A stretch of 64,000 nucleotides of DNA from Lindgomyces ingoldianus (GCF_010093535.1 NW_022985181.1:1-64000), one strand, 5' to 3'; counted from the first letter of the stretch, positions 1 to 12,604 are shown. Program-made: numbers and translations. The notes: generated by a model not told the origin, from the sequence alone.

Positions 1-101
1 GTCATTGGTATTCCCAGGTCTCTGAGTCCCCACGCACTCCCATATGCCTCTGAGTGGATTCATACCGCATTCGGACCCATTGTCTTGCCTGCGCCATTAC
101 A
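1..101 (-). repeat. Truncated LTR (solo-LTR family 1), cut by the window edge
   Basis: This GC-rich stretch matches, in reverse complement and with few changes, the first part of the solo LTR at 19659-19969. Its inner end reads ...CGCCATTACA, the complement of the TGTAAC start of that LTR. It lies inside a reverse-oriented foldback relic that continues at 102. The rest of the LTR is outside the window, so its TSD cannot be checked. Confidence 0.8.
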
Positions 102-377
102 GTAAATATCTTGCTTATTATAAACTTTATTTTACTAAAGTTGTATATATTATTATTCTAGGCGCTATACTTAGCTTTAATATTTTTTATAAAGCTAAAA
201 TAGCTTTAAATTACTATAAAATCCTAATAAAAAGCTTTTCTATAGTTCTACTTAAATTTAAACCTTACTTTAAGCTTTAGATAACACTTAATAAACATAC
301 TAAGCTAGTTTATACTAATATAGCCTATATTATGCTTAGTATATAGAGATTTAGCAATATTAGCTATAGCTGCTAGC
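102..377 (-). repeat. Partial foldback element (family A), reverse orientation
   Basis: The sequence matches the spacer and inner arm of the 1.1 kb foldback elements (compare 56320-56490), in reversed spacer orientation. It is bounded by the LTR at 1-101 and by a TGTTACG LTR-like start at 378. No coding capacity is visible. Confidence 0.65.
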
Positions 378-1334
378 TGTTACGTTACTTACTTCGTGAT
401 GCGGTCACGTGGTACTACAGCCGAGGGATGTAATAGCGAGGGATGAAAGAGGGGACAGGTCTACAAGGGTGTACAGTTCTTGTAGCTTGCGTATAGGTTT
501 GTAGATGTAGCAACGTAGTTTCTTCTTATTCCTAAGTATAGGCAAGAGAATTAAACTAGTATGTAAACGAGTAATAAATGTATAAGTTCTAAAGAAGTAC
601 TTACTATCTAGTGTAGAGATTAATAACAACCTCTAAAGCTTGCTTTTAAGAGGTTTATATATATAAGAACAGATTGCAGGGAGCCTGTAGCGCTCTGGTA
701 ATCTGTTGCTTACCTTTAAGGCCTTACATTTACTAAAGTAGATTACATGTAATCCTTTAGGTTCCTGTAATTCTTTTCTTAGCTTATAATCCTTTATGTA
801 AGATTAGTTATCCTATTACATAATCTTCTTATACGTTTTACTTGCCTAACCTAGGTTTTTATTTCTTACCCTACTTCTAGTACAACTGTCTCTATTTATA
901 TAGTTCTAACATCTGCCTCTTCTTTATTAAGCAGCGTTCTTGCTGCTAAATCTAACATTCTACTGCTATATATATAGGTTTGTAAGAGTTTTTAAGATAG
1001 CTTACTTATTTCTTAGCTTTCTCTCTTCTTCTAACCTTTTAATAATAAGTAAAGCTTTAATTTATTATTATTATAAGTGTGCTGCTTAGCGTCTTAACTT
1101 TATAAAGTAATCTAAGATGCATCTTTATAGTCTTTATACTTTTTTATCTTTCTGTTGTGTTTTAACCTTATTATTAGATAAGTGTGTACAGTGCGTTTAA
1201 AAAAGAAGTTATTATAATACTTTTATTTGTAACTAGAAAGAAGCGTTTTAAAGCACAACTGCTTCTAGCTTCTTATTAAAATAGAAGAAGTAAAGTAGGC
1301 TTACTTAGCCGTTTCTAAACAAGAGTTAGAGTTG
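378..1334 (-). mobile_element. Gypsy-2 relic, left part with LTR-like start
   Basis: A less AT-rich stretch begins with TGTTACGTTAC at 378, directly after foldback sequence, and looks like the outer edge of an LTR. Its inner end is not clear and no second copy was found. It runs into AT-rich sequence that holds the start of a degenerate plus-strand frame (about 1150) and stops at the Gypsy-1 insertion. The element resumes at 9102. Minus orientation is inferred from the RT motif near 11.94 kb. Confidence 0.5.
1147..1334 (+). pseudogene. Degenerate zinc-knuckle/coiled-coil ORF of Gypsy-2 (first part)
   Basis: Read on the plus strand, this stretch contains LDKCVQCV followed by a TAA and then a lysine-rich stretch with several stops. 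The same block (LDKCVKCVRKNNRCN) lies in Gypsy-1 at about 2200. The frame is split by the Gypsy-1 insertion at 1335 and its continuation is recognisable at 9102-9370 (for example KKLEVLKLDATKAL). It is antisense to the pol relic of the same element. Stops are TAA/TAG, as expected from RIP of glutamine codons. The function is unknown. Confidence 0.5.
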
Positions 1335-1960
1335 TGTTACAATTCTTGCTTCGTGAAGCACTCAGGTCTTACGATGTTCCTAAAGGGGGGGGGGGGGAAG
1401 GAAGGACGGAAGGTAGGGGCCAATCCAGTAGGGTGTACAGTCCTACGTACAGGCTAATGGGCTAATGGAAGGTTTTCTAGGGTGACCGGATCGTGGTTTG
1501 CCCTTAATGCGGCAGTAGGGAGGCTAGGTCAAACAGTCCTACTAGACAGAATTAGAGGTATATATAGTGTAAGATATACAAATAGTATTACAGCTCTTTA
1601 AAAAGCTAAATGCTACTTAGTCTATATAAGAATAAACTAAACGTTAAACACGCCTTCTAAAGGTTGTTTAATGCAGTAACTATATACATGTACTAGGGGC
1701 GCTAAGGCAAGTTTAGGCAAGTTTAGACAAGCTCTATAAATTAGCTGTACTGCTAACTTGTCTCTACTTGTCTAGACTTGCTAAGCTTCTTTAGGCCTCA
1801 CGTTCTATCCTCCTACTAGATAACACATTCTTCTATTACTATAGGCAGCTGTGCTGCCTCTGTGGCCTCTAACTAGTTTATAAGCAAACCTTGTCTTAAT
1901 CTAGCTAGATTGTAGAGCACTGCTGGTGGAGTTACGCTGGTCTAACCATAGATTGTAACA
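1335..1960 (-). repeat. Gypsy-1 LTR, left copy (3' LTR in element orientation)
   Basis: This 626 bp direct repeat starts TGTTACAATT and ends ATTGTAACA. It is about 15 bp longer than the right copy, largely because of a run of 13 G at 1385-1397. Its outer third is GC-retained while its inner two thirds are C-to-T/G-to-A mutated relative to the right copy. Confidence 0.9.
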
Positions 1961-2194
1961 CGCTGCCCCTCCTCCCTAGCAGCGTCCTCGCCGCTCTGCT
2001 CACACAACTGTGTTAATAAGGGTTTATTTATAAAGTAGGCGCCTACCTGCTAAAAGGCATCTCTAACATCTATTTTTTTAAACTAAATAGCTTATTAGTC
2101 CTGCTTATCTTATTATTCTTATATTACCCTTTACTTTAATCCTCTTTGCTAGATAAAGATAAGGCCCTGTAGCGCTTACTAATCCTTAGAGTTA

Positions 2195-2750
2195 TTCTAT
2201 ATGTTAACCTTATCTTTAGATAAATGTGTTAAGTGTGTAAGAAAAAACAACAGGTGCAATGTTTTTATATCTAACGCTGCCTAAAAGCGTCTAAAGAGAG
2301 AGAGGGAAGAACTTCTTTAGTCTACTAAGGCTTCCTAGGCCTAAGACCTTATGCTATCTGCCTACAACTAAAAGCAAGGGGAAAAGTTATTTTAGCAAGT
2401 TTAAGAACAGCTTTGCTTGCAAGAGAAGACAATAGCAGAGAGGGATAAGGAGCGCTTTAGGCAGAATTATATCTAGAAATTGCTAGATCTGCTAGAGGCT
2501 TAGCGCACAAAGTACCTAGAAGGGGACTTTTCCTCTTTAAACAAGATAGAAGCTCTTAAAGCTAAAGTAGAGAGTTGTCCTTCTTTACAGCCCTTATCTG
2601 CTAGAACTTGTCTCTAAAGGCTGCTGCTATCTAGTAATAATGTAGCTGTTTCTTTTAATATAAGTGCCTTATTACCTAGCTAGTTTCTTTTAGACAAGCC
2701 TAAAGGTACTCTTATACTAATAGCTGCGCGTTCTGCAAATTCTTAGCTAG
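2195..2750 (+). pseudogene. Antisense zinc-knuckle/coiled-coil ORF inside Gypsy-1
   Basis: The plus-strand frame opens with LDKCVKCVRKNNRCN (a CxxC...C cluster), followed by a long region rich in K, E, Q and L that looks like a coiled coil (for example IEALKAKVES and LARTC-like text near 2560-2620). It is interrupted only by scattered TAG/TAA codons where glutamine would fit, as RIP would produce. It lies between the left LTR and the integrase relic, on the strand opposite to pol. A homologous frame sits at the same place in Gypsy-2. It could be an accessory retrotransposon protein or a captured host gene. Confidence 0.55.
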
Positions 2751-3389
2751 TTTCTATGTGTTTTTACTAGTAGGCTACTTTTTCTACTTTACTAGGAATT
2801 TCTTTTAGTTCTTTTAATTACTAATAATGTGTTTAACTTTATATTCTGTTTCTTTATCTTCCTATCTTTATGTAGATAAGAGGATCTCTTTAAGTACTTT
2901 CTCTAATCTAGAGACATAGAACTATAGATGTATTTTTATGTGTAGGGGAAGCTTAAGTTTGTAATTATCTTGTTAGGTTTAAAAAACTTTATATAGTTTT
3001 ATTCTTTTTTCTGCTAGCTTCCTAGAGGGTCTAGATATTTTAAGGTTCTTAGTGTTAAGATATGCATAGTCTCCTAGGCAGATTTCTAGCCCTAGTTGCT
3101 ATAACTTGTTTACATATTTTTCTATTATTTCTCTACTAGATTAGGCTTCTATTACTAACTTTTTATGTATACTTTATAAATTTAATAACTAGTTTATTAA
3201 TTTCTATAGGTCTATAGGTTAGTTTTCTTGTAGCGTAAAGTAAAGGTTGTATTTAAAGTTAGCCTTATATAGTGTTTCCTTTATTATAGCTAATTCTACA
3301 TTGTTAATAGCTAGCTATGCTATTAGAAGCTATTCTGCCTAATTATACTAAGTGTAAAAGACATACTTCCTAAGATACTTTTTTACTTT

Positions 3390-6060
3390 AGCGTTTACTC
3401 TCTTAGTCTAACTATCTATCTGCAGGTGATAGGCTGTAGACAGTTTATGTGTTATACTAAGGTGTTGCATTACTGCTTTTTAGAATCTGCTAGTAAATAG
3501 CTTATCTTAGTTAGAGATAATAATCTTAGAGTATCTATACACTAATATTACATTTTACTCTAGTTTATAGATAAATTTTTTAGCTATTATTGTTTTTTCT
3601 AAGAGCTAGGTATGTAAGTACTTAGTAGTTTTATTAAGTGCTACAGTAATTATGTCACACATTCTTTCTATTCCTTGTTCCTTAGATAAGGGTAATTCTG
3701 TAATAAAGTCTATTATAATTATTATTTATAGTAATTTTAGCGCTTTAATTAAGTAAAGGTATCTATATGTTTTATGCCTTTATAGGTTATTTCTGTTGCA
3801 GGTGTTGCATTCTCTAAGCACCTTAGTGCACAGTTGCTTTACCTTTAGAATTTGTTATAGTATAGCTGCCCTTAATTTCTTCTAGAGAGTGCCTATCCTA
3901 GAGTGTCTAAACATTAAGGATTTATAATATTTCTAAATTAGGTTTTTCTATCCCTACTTATTTGCTGTAAGCATGCAAAGTTTCTTTATAAGTTATAGTC
4001 TATTATAGATCTATTCTTTATTAGTTTCTTTAAAAAAGTAAACTTTTTAGTTTCTTCTTCTTCTCTGTTAAAGTAATCTAGCCTTTAGCTAAAGGCGTTA
4101 GCCTACTAATTTTATGCTCTAAGATCGTGCTTAATAATACAGTTAAATTATGCAAGCTCTATTACTTATCTTACGTGCATTAGTAACAGTTTCTTTATAG
4201 TTAAAAATGTAACTAAGTTTACATAATCTGTTATAATGTAGAAGAGTTTTACTATACTATGTAGCTTTATAGCCTATACCTTTACTGCGTTTAGTATAGC
4301 TTTAAGTTCTTTATTAAGTATGCTGTAGCCTGCTTTAGGTCCTAAAAACTTAGCAAAATAGTACGCCACTAGGTGCTATTTTCTGTCTTCCTGTTTCTAA
4401 TACAACACAGCTCTGCTAGCTTCTAAGGATGCATCTGTGTAGATCTTTGTATCTAATTATAGGTTATACATCCTTAGCACTAGTTTAGCTGTTATAGCTT
4501 GTTTTAGTGTTATAAATGCTTTATTTATTTACAAGGTCTAAACAAATTTTGCTATTACTTATTCTTTAGTAGTAGTGTTTATTAAGGGTATAGTAATTTT
4601 TAAGTAGTTTTTAATTATTTATCTAACATGTTCTAATAGTCTAAGGAATCCTTTAACTTTCTTAACTATTATAGGTTCTAGCTACTTAAGTACCTTCTGC
4701 ACTTTAGCTAGGTTAATTTTTATTTTCTTACTATTAATTATAAATTCTAAGTATTCTGTTTCTGTAACATAAAATTTGCATTTAGAGAGCTGCAGGTGGA
4801 GTCTGTACTTCTGTAGCTGTTCTAAGACTTTTTATACCTTCTATACATAGTCTTCTAGGGTATCTTTTAAGTAGATAAGGACGTTATCTAGGTATACTAG
4901 AGTAAAGACATTAAGATATAGGTTAAGAGCTGTATTAATAATTTACTAGAATGTTACTAAGGTGTTTGTTAAGCTAAACAGCATTACTAGTAACTTATAA
5001 AGTCTCTACAGAGTTCTAAATGCTGTAAGCTATTTATCTCTCTCCCTTATCCTTATTTTGTTAAATCTATCCTGTACGTTAAACTTTGTAAAGTACTAAG
5101 TTTCTTTTAGTTAGTTTATAATATCTTGTATAATTAGTAAGAGAAATTAGTCTTAAATTATGTTATTATTTAGAGTTCTGTAGTTCTAACAGACTAAGAT
5201 TTTTTCTTTTTTTTTCTTTACAAAAACTATAGCTAAAGCAACTAGGCTGTGACTTTCCTAGATGTAGCCTTAAGCTAACATTTAGTTAACATATTCCTGC
5301 AAGGCCTCCTTTTATGTCCTTGTTTGAGAGCAAAGCCTATAGGTCTTTAGGTTGTGGTCTTTTATTAGGTTAATAGTATAATCCTATAGCTAGTGTAGCA
5401 GTAGCTCTCCTAAATCTTCTAGTGTCTTAAACATGTTCTTATAATCTTTATATTTAAGGGGAATGCTGCCCTTATCCTAAATTTAGAAGATACTAATTTA
5501 TTCTACATTTTTATTAGTTTTAATTTCTTTATAAAAAACTTCTTTAAGTTTTTTTTTATTATTTTTACTGCTTAAGCTTCTAGCTTTTAGTAAGAGAATC
5601 TCTAAAGTTTTCTTTTCTTTAAGTAGTAACTACTACCCTACTTTACTTATTTATAGACTAGGCATTAGTTATTATAGCATGCTAACTAGGTTATACGTGC
5701 ATAGTTATTAGAGGTTTTTATAGTTATTATCCTCTAATTAATTGCAGGGTTGTGTGCTCTAAGCTAGTTATAGCCTAAAATTATATTATACTTGCCTTCT
5801 AGCAGAAGTATATTTATAGACCTTTAGTCTTTTATGTTTAAAGTCTTAAGGTCTTTTTTATATGTTTTTAGGTTAATTTATCCTTTACTATACTTAATTA
5901 AGAATGTGTTAGCAAGGGTTACCTTAAACAAGTCTTTTTTTATTTAGAATAGAATGCCTTATTTGTCTACCTAGTCTTTATTAATTATAGTAAACGTGCA
6001 TCTACTGTCTACTAGGGCTAGTCTAGGCCACCCTTTATACGTAAAGGTGGTTGTTAGACT
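3390..6060 (-). pseudogene. Gypsy-1 pol relic (protease, reverse transcriptase, integrase)
   Basis: On the minus strand the order is ALVDSRCTFTI near 6000 (aspartic protease DSG with Gly changed to Arg), VYLDNVLIY at 4871-4900 (RT YLDD with the second Asp changed to Asn) and HKLSTAYHLQ at 3421-3450 (integrase). The Gly-to-Arg and Asp-to-Asn changes are the G-to-A substitutions expected from RIP. No open frame remains. The protease-RT-integrase order identifies the Ty3/gypsy class. Confidence 0.85.
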
Positions 6061-7299
6061 GTGTCTTGCCCCTTGTCCTACTACAACTAGGGCTAATACA
6101 TTATAAAAAGCTTCTTTATTTAGAAGAGGGTAAAAGTTAACATCTTATAAATTATTGTTAAACTTGTCCTTCTCTTTTTTATAAATTTAATGCTCTTAAT
6201 TATAGTAGTTAGCTACTTTACATTTGTAATCTTTAACTAGGTAATATAATGTTAGATAATTTTTTTTTCTTACTACTTTTTACTAAAAGTAGTAAAACCT
6301 GCAGTTGTCCTGTTTTTTACATGCTAGCTATCCTTCCTACTTATGTAGAGGGGCAGTTTAGCAGGTGTAACAATTCATCGTCTCGCAGGCTAAGGCTGTT
6401 CTCTGCTATAGGCATCTATTATAGTTCTTTTCCTATGTAGGCTACTAGCCTATTTAGTGCTTATTGTCCTAGTGCTTAACACAGTATTACTGTGTACACT
6501 AGTACTAAGAGTATAGACAGTTGTTAGGTCTATGTAGAGTGTTAAAGGGACTTTCTTAGGTCCACTAAGAGTATTCCTGTGTTTGCACTATCTAAACAGG
6601 GTGTCCTTTCTATTAGCAATTATCTGTGCTATAGGTTTTATTTTTGTAGAGTGCGCACTAGCTATAGCTCTGTCTTATTACTAAAGCCTTTTTACTAATT
6701 ACTAGGCTTAGGAGTAGCGTCTTAGGCTTTCTAAGTACTAGCTTTAGAACTTTAAACCTAGCAGGTCTACCTAGTTTTTCTAGTTTCTAATCTTAGATTT
6801 AGACAAAGAATTGCTATTATTCTTTATTATTTATAATATTATATTTAACCTTAGCTATCTACTATATTATGTTAAATATAAGGTAGTTGTTGCTAATGTT
6901 TATCTAGTAGAGCATTACTATGCAATAACTTAGGTAGTTATGTTATAGACTGCACGTTTAGCATTTACATTCCTAGAACTGTCTAGAGAGCTCTCTTACT
7001 AAAGTGCTAAGAGTCTAGTCTTAAAAGAAGAACTATTTTTCTCTCTTCTAAACATTTATAATATATCCTTAGATCTAAGTCTCTTCTCTATATCTTTTAA
7101 GGATTATAAAGTCCTGCAATACTAAATTTAAGCTACTAAAGTTTTAAATAATTACCTTTTAATACACTTTAGAGTAGTTGTTTAAAGAATAGTTTCCTCT
7201 ACATTACTAGCAAAGTCTATTGTCTAATTTTTCTAATATTTCTTTATCTGTAAGGCTATATTTAGCAGTAATAGCTTTTATTATTATAGTAGTATTTTT

Positions 7300-8300
7300 A
7301 TTCTCTCTCTTCTAAGAGTCTAGGCAGTTTTAGCAGAAATGTCCTACTTTTCTATTTAGGCAGGCCTTGTTCTCTAGCTACTTTTATTATTCTTTTATTA
7401 AAGGCAGCCTATTGCGTTCTAGGACTTAGCTTTTCTTAAAGAGGGGGCTTTATATATGCTTTACATAACTAAAGTCTATTAGTTCTTTATTATATTATAA
7501 AGGTTCTTTCTTTTTAGAAACAAACTTTAGTCTTTAGAAAGTTCCTTTTTATTTTTTTTATTTTTTACGCTTTTTATAACAGTTGTTATAAGTTATTGCT
7601 TATGTAATAAAGTTTTTAAAAGTAGTTAGCTTCTTGCTGTGCATAAACTTATCTTTTACTATTTTACTTAGTCTATTATAGAACATGTGATAGAGGGCTT
7701 TCTAGTCTGTCTATCTATAGATAGCTAGCTATTCTCTAAAGTGTGCTGCGTAGTTCTAAACTAGGTTTACACCTTATTTTATAGTATCTAGTTTATTAGC
7801 TGCAATTTTCTTTTTATCTAGAGTTTTATAGATAGCTATTAGAGTGTCTTTAAAGTTTTTAACACTACTAAACACTTCTTTTATTTTAAAGGTAAGTGCT
7901 TTACTGTTTACTCTAAAGTTTATCTAGTTATTTACATAGGGCTAGAACTAAATTACAAGGGGGCCTTCTAGGTGTAGTCCTATTTAGGATATTATTTCTG
8001 CGTCTGTCTAAAATGCTTCTTTATTATATTACATGTAGAGGTGACATCTTATAAAGAATAGTTAAAAGTCTCTTAGTAATCTTCTAAAAAGCTTTAAAGG
8101 GGCTAGCCTTAAAGTCTTTTTAGCTGCAATGCTTACTTTTTTAGTTAAGATATTCTAAACTTTTACTAGCTCTACTTATAATTTATGTATTTAATAGGTG
8201 TAGTTAGTAGCTTCCTAGAGGCTTAGGGGTTTAAAAAAGTTCTAAGATTCTATTACTTTTTAGCAAAAGTCTATAACTTTTTATTAAAGGTTTACTAGCT
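7300..8300 (-). pseudogene. Gypsy-1 gag relic with degraded zinc knuckle
   Basis: The minus strand at about 7322-7370 encodes KACLNRKVGHFC followed by a stop and NC, a CCHC zinc knuckle with its second Cys lost. Upstream (higher coordinates) is AT-rich sequence with many stops up to the right LTR, in the expected gag position. Domain limits are approximate. Confidence 0.65.
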
Positions 8301-8485
8301 TACTAATTTCTTTACTAATCTACTAGAGTTTCTTAATATCTTCCTAGATTAAGTTAACCTGTCCTGCTAGAATAGCTTTAGTTTAGCTAGAAACTTCTAT
8401 AAATCCTAACAGAGCTACTTAGGCTATGTTAGAATCTAGGTTATGTTAAGAGGTATCTATACTTTTTAAAGGGGGTAGTGTTTAA

Positions 8486-9096
8486 TGTTACAATCCTTAC
8501 TTTATAAAGCACTTAGGTCTTATAATGTTCCTGAAGGAAGGACAGAAGGTAGGGGCTAATCTAGTAGGGTGTACAGTCCTACGTACAGGCTAATAGGCTA
8601 ATAGAGGGTTTTCTAGGGTGACTAGATTATAGTTTGCCCTTAATGCAGCAGTAGAGAGGCTAGGTTAAACAGTCCTGTTAGACAGAATTAGAGGTATATA
8701 TAGTGTAAGATATACAAATAGTATTACAGCTCTTTAAAAAGCTAAATGCTACTTAGTCTATGTAAGAATAAACTAAATGTTAAACACACCTTCTAAAGGT
8801 TGTTTAATGCAGTAACTATATACATATACTAGGGGCGCTAAGGCGAGTTTAGGCGAGTTTGGACAAGCTCTATAAATTAGCTGTACTGCCAACTCGTCCC
8901 TGCTTGTCTAGACTCGCCAAGCTCCTTCAGGCCTCGCGTCCTGTCCTCCTACTAGATAACACATTCTTCCATTACCGCGGGCAGCTGTGCTGCCTCTGTG
9001 GCCTCTAACTGGTTCATAAGCGAACCTTGTCTCAATCCAGCTAGATTGTGGAGCACTGCCGGTGGAGTTACGCTGGTCCAACCATAGATCGTAACA
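8486..9096 (-). repeat. Gypsy-1 LTR, right copy (5' LTR in element orientation)
   Basis: This 611 bp copy matches 1335-1960. Its inner part is RIP-mutated, while its outer 250 bp keep GC-rich codon-like sequence. That accounts for the chance 66-codon minus-strand frame at 8908-9108. Confidence 0.9.
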
Positions 9097-9101
9097 AGTT
9101 G

Positions 9102-12100
9102 CTAGCATAGAGACCTATTGTTGCAGTTAAGGTAGTAAAGGCTGCTGATTAAAAAGTTTATCTAAAGATATAACTCTAGCTTATCTAAAATTATGCAGCT
9201 AAATATATTATAAGAGATCTATTATTTTTAAAGAAGCTAGAAGTTCTTAAATTAGATGCTACTAAGGCCTTAGTCTTTATTAATTCTTTACCTCTTACTG
9301 CTCTATTTCCTACATTGCTGCTAGATAGTAGTGCTCTGTTTAAGTTCTTAAGTTCTAGTTAGTCTCTTTAGAGTAACTGTTCTAAAACTTTTATCTAGTA
9401 TATAGAGTGTTTTATTAAATTTTTAATAAGTTTCTAATTGTTTTTATAAGTAAGCTTTTTTTTTATTTAATTAAAAACTTTTTACTTTAATTTTATTATT
9501 TTTATTTTTTTTACTTTATATTTTTTATCTCACCTTATGTTTAGCTAAGTTTTAAGAAGAATATATACACTAGTGCTTTTTCTATTAAGAAAATGTAACA
9601 CTTATTATATCTCTTAATCTACTTAGGTGGCTTTAGAGTTATTGTCACTTCTTCTACTACTAGTACTAGAAAGAGGCTAACTCTGTTTTCTAGTAGTTTC
9701 TATAAAGGCCTTCTTCTTCTTATGTTTTTTATAAAGATGTAGACTAAGTTACTTAGTTATGTAGTTAGATTTTTAACCTAGTGTTAGTTTACCTATTTTA
9801 TTATTTATAAGTTAGCTTTTACTACTTTCTTAACTATTCTTACATATATGTTATGTAGCTAGGTAATGCGTTTGTCTGGTAATAGTAGTCTATTATAGCC
9901 TGTAGCTGTAATACAGAGGCGTGTCTTGTATCTATAGTTAGCTTTGAAGAGGGATATATGTGTAGTACTAGATTCTATAGTGTTATAGGCTAGTTAAGCT
10001 ATTTAAAGCTACTGTGTCTAATCTACTTGTCTATAATTTATGTATTTCTATAGGTATTATTCTAGGTCTAATTAGTTCTTTCTGTTTGTCTATCTATCTC
10101 TAGCTAATATGCTATTAATAGTTAGTAAGTAATACTTAGGTGCTTAACTATCTTTTTCTAGAATTTTAATGTAAATAACTTATCTTAATCTAAGATTATA
10201 ACTTTAAGTGTTTTATAATGTGCTACTATATTCTTTTTAAATTTATACGCTAATTCCTTTACTATAATTGTTTTATCTAATAGCTAGACGTGCGCATATT
10301 TAGTGTAGTCTACTTCTACTATAATTATATTACATATTCTTTCTAATCTTAGTTCTGCTAATTTAGGTAACTCTATTATAAAATCTATTATAATTATCTT
10401 CTATAGTTGTTCTAGTAATCTAATTGCCTAAAGTTTTCTATATAGTTTATGTTGTTTAACATTATTTTAATTTCATGTGTTATATTGTTTTAACACTTTT
10501 ACATATATTTATTACAGTTCTTTTAGTGTTTAATTATAAATTTTCTTAATTTTCTTTACTAGTTTTTCTATACTTAGATGTTTAAATGTTAGTGCTTTAT
10601 AGTGTTTACAGATAAGATTCTTCTATTCTTAGAGTTTAGTAGATAATTATGCAATTATTTCTTCTAAAAGAGGGTTTTTATATACTAGTTGTTGCGTTTG
10701 CTAAAAGGTTAATCTTCTAGCTAGCACAACAGAAGGATATATATAAACGGATAGCTGTATGCAACACACCCTCTAGCTTAAACAGTGGAACAAAAGAGGT
10801 AAAAAAACCTTAAGACACTCTCTCCTAGCCTAAGCAATAGAACTTAGAGACAGATCTAAATACAAGATAGCTTCTGTAATAAGCACACTGCCTAAATGCT
10901 TTTTGCTAGGCGTAGGAATTAAACACATAGTCTTAAAGATAATACAATCTTATTAGTAAAGTAAAGGTGTAAAAATTTTTGTACGCTAACTATCTACACT
11001 ATGCTGTAAATTAAACTTAAACTGTTGCGTTTGCTAAAAGGTTAACCTTCTAGCTAGCGTAGCAGAAGAATATATATAGACGGATAGCTGTATGCGACAC
11101 TAGTTCTTCTAGTATTTACTTAAATATTACTATTTCTTGTAGTTCTTCTTAGTCTTCTATATAGTTAGATCTTCTGCTTAAAGCGTCTACTTATATATTG
11201 TTCTTACTTAGTATATAGTGTATTATAAAGTTATATTACGCTAATGTTATAGCCTAGTATGTGTGTTGTAGTGTTAGAATTTTTATTATTATAAAAGTTG
11301 TAAGATTCTTCTAGTCTAAGTATATACTAAATTATTTTACTATTTTTATTAACTATACTTACTAGGTTCTTAAGGCTCTTATTGTAGCTACAAGGTTTTT
11401 ATTATGTACATTATATTTTCCTTCCTGTACTGTAAATTTCCTAAAGTAATATACTACTAGTTACTATTTTCTATTTTCTTATTTCTAATACATAACTGCT
11501 TCTTTGCGTTTGTTAATGCGTTTGTATAGACCTTAGTGTTAAATTTTAAGTTATACATAGTAATAATAGAGTACTTTACTACAGCTTGTTTTATGTCTAC
11601 AGTTTATTTTAGCTTAGGTTTTTATTCTTGTTGTATTGTGTTTATTAAAAGTAGCGCTATTTCTAAGGATTTTTTAATTAGTCTTCTAATATATTCTAAC
11701 AGTTCTAGGACTTCTCTAACGCCTGTAATTATCTTTAGCTCTAGCTATTCTAAAATAGCTTGTACTCTTTAGGTTTATTATAAATTCCTTTTCTAACACT
11801 ATAAATTCTAGGTATTTATTTCTTATATATAAAATTTACATTTACTTAGCTGTAAATAGAGTCTACATTTTTATAGTTTATCTAGAACTTTTTGTACTTT
11901 AATAATATAGTTCTCTAGCGTCTCTTTTATATATACTAATATGTTGTCTAAGTATACTAGTACAAATATCCCTAGGTATTTATGTAGCGCTTTGTTTATA
12001 TAACTCTCTAGAATGTTACTAGAGGGTTACTAAACCTAAATAGTATTACTATTATTTTATACAGTCCCTATAGTGTCTAAAATCCTGTAAGGTGTTTATC

Positions 12101-12233
12101 TTCTACTTTTATTTTAATCTTATTAAATCTATCTTCTACGTTAAACTTAGTTATATATAAAGTTTACTAAAGCTAGTCTATAATATTCTAGATGATTAAA
12201 AGAGGTTGTTAGTCTCTTATTATAATATTATTA
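9102..12233 (-). mobile_element. Gypsy-2 relic, middle part (antisense ORF tail, integrase to RT)
   Basis: The first 270 bp continue the plus-strand ORF interrupted at 1334. The rest is AT-rich, minus-strand pol relic with no open frame. The RT motif VYLDNILVYI is readable on the minus strand at about 11930-11958. TRIM-1 (10690-11099) sits inside. The element is broken at TA 12232-12233 by foldback A and resumes at 29341, where the sequence aligns with the region just upstream of RT in Gypsy-1 (about 5100-5480). Confidence 0.75.
10690..11099 (-). mobile_element. TRIM-1: miniature LTR element with 77 bp LTRs
   Basis: Two 77 bp direct repeats (10690-10766 and 11023-11099, TGTTGCG...GCAACA or GCGACA) flank a 256 bp interior without coding capacity. 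The TSD is CTAGT at 10685-10689 and 11100-11104. A pyrimidine tract directly inside the left LTR, the complement of a polypurine tract, sets minus orientation. Other copies are at 30242-30657 and 56496-56916, with a solo LTR at 34560-34638. Confidence 0.93.
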
Positions 12234-12286
12234 ACGTACTTTACAGGCATGTTGCTTACACACCTAAGTTGCTTACTTTTACTAAG

Positions 12287-12604
12287 TGTCACGATTGTGC
12301 ACGAGTAAGGTTATAGAGCTTTACAGAGGTCTAGTTTAATTACTATGTAAGGTATCATAGTAGGTACAAGACGTTGTGTAAGAAACAGAAAGGTTTAAAA
12401 AAAAATTAGTAATTAAATACTTAGCTTAAAAGTCTAAGCGCTTTAAGTATAAATTAAGCCTATTCTAGGTTTAGTTAGTGTTAAAGTAGTTTATGCTTAA
12501 GTTTATGTCTATGTTATGTTATATTTATGTTAGACGTGCACTAATAATACTCTAGTACACGTCTAATATAGTTATGTCTAGGATCTAGGGAGGATACTGT
12601 GACA
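12287..12604 (-). repeat. Gypsy-3 LTR, left copy
   Basis: This 318 bp LTR starts TGTCACGATTG and ends ACTGTGACA. Its outer half keeps C and G where the right copy shows T and A; its inner half is the more mutated one. Confidence 0.9.

Larger units (their letters stand above)
1335..9096 (-). mobile_element. Gypsy-1: full-length, RIP-degraded Ty3/gypsy LTR retrotransposon
   Basis: Two long direct repeats (1335-1960 and 8486-9096) with TG..CA ends flank about 6.5 kb. A 5 bp TSD, AGTTG, sits at 1330-1334 and 9097-9101. The minus strand carries relics in gypsy order: a gag zinc knuckle (about 7322-7370), protease ALVDS (about 5974-6018), RT YLDN (4871-4897) and integrase LSTAYH (3421-3450). A purine-rich tract next to the left LTR (minus strand, from 1961) also fits minus orientation. 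Every frame is full of stops, so the element is dead. It is nested inside the older Gypsy-2. Confidence 0.9.

Noticed and set aside
6249..6440. 63-codon plus-strand frame in Gypsy-1
   Set aside because: Chance frame in RIPped sequence opposite the gag-pol relic; low-complexity start and no family features.
8908..9108. 66-codon minus-strand frame at the end of Gypsy-1
   Set aside because: Lies in the GC-retained outer LTR; a non-coding repeat explains it.
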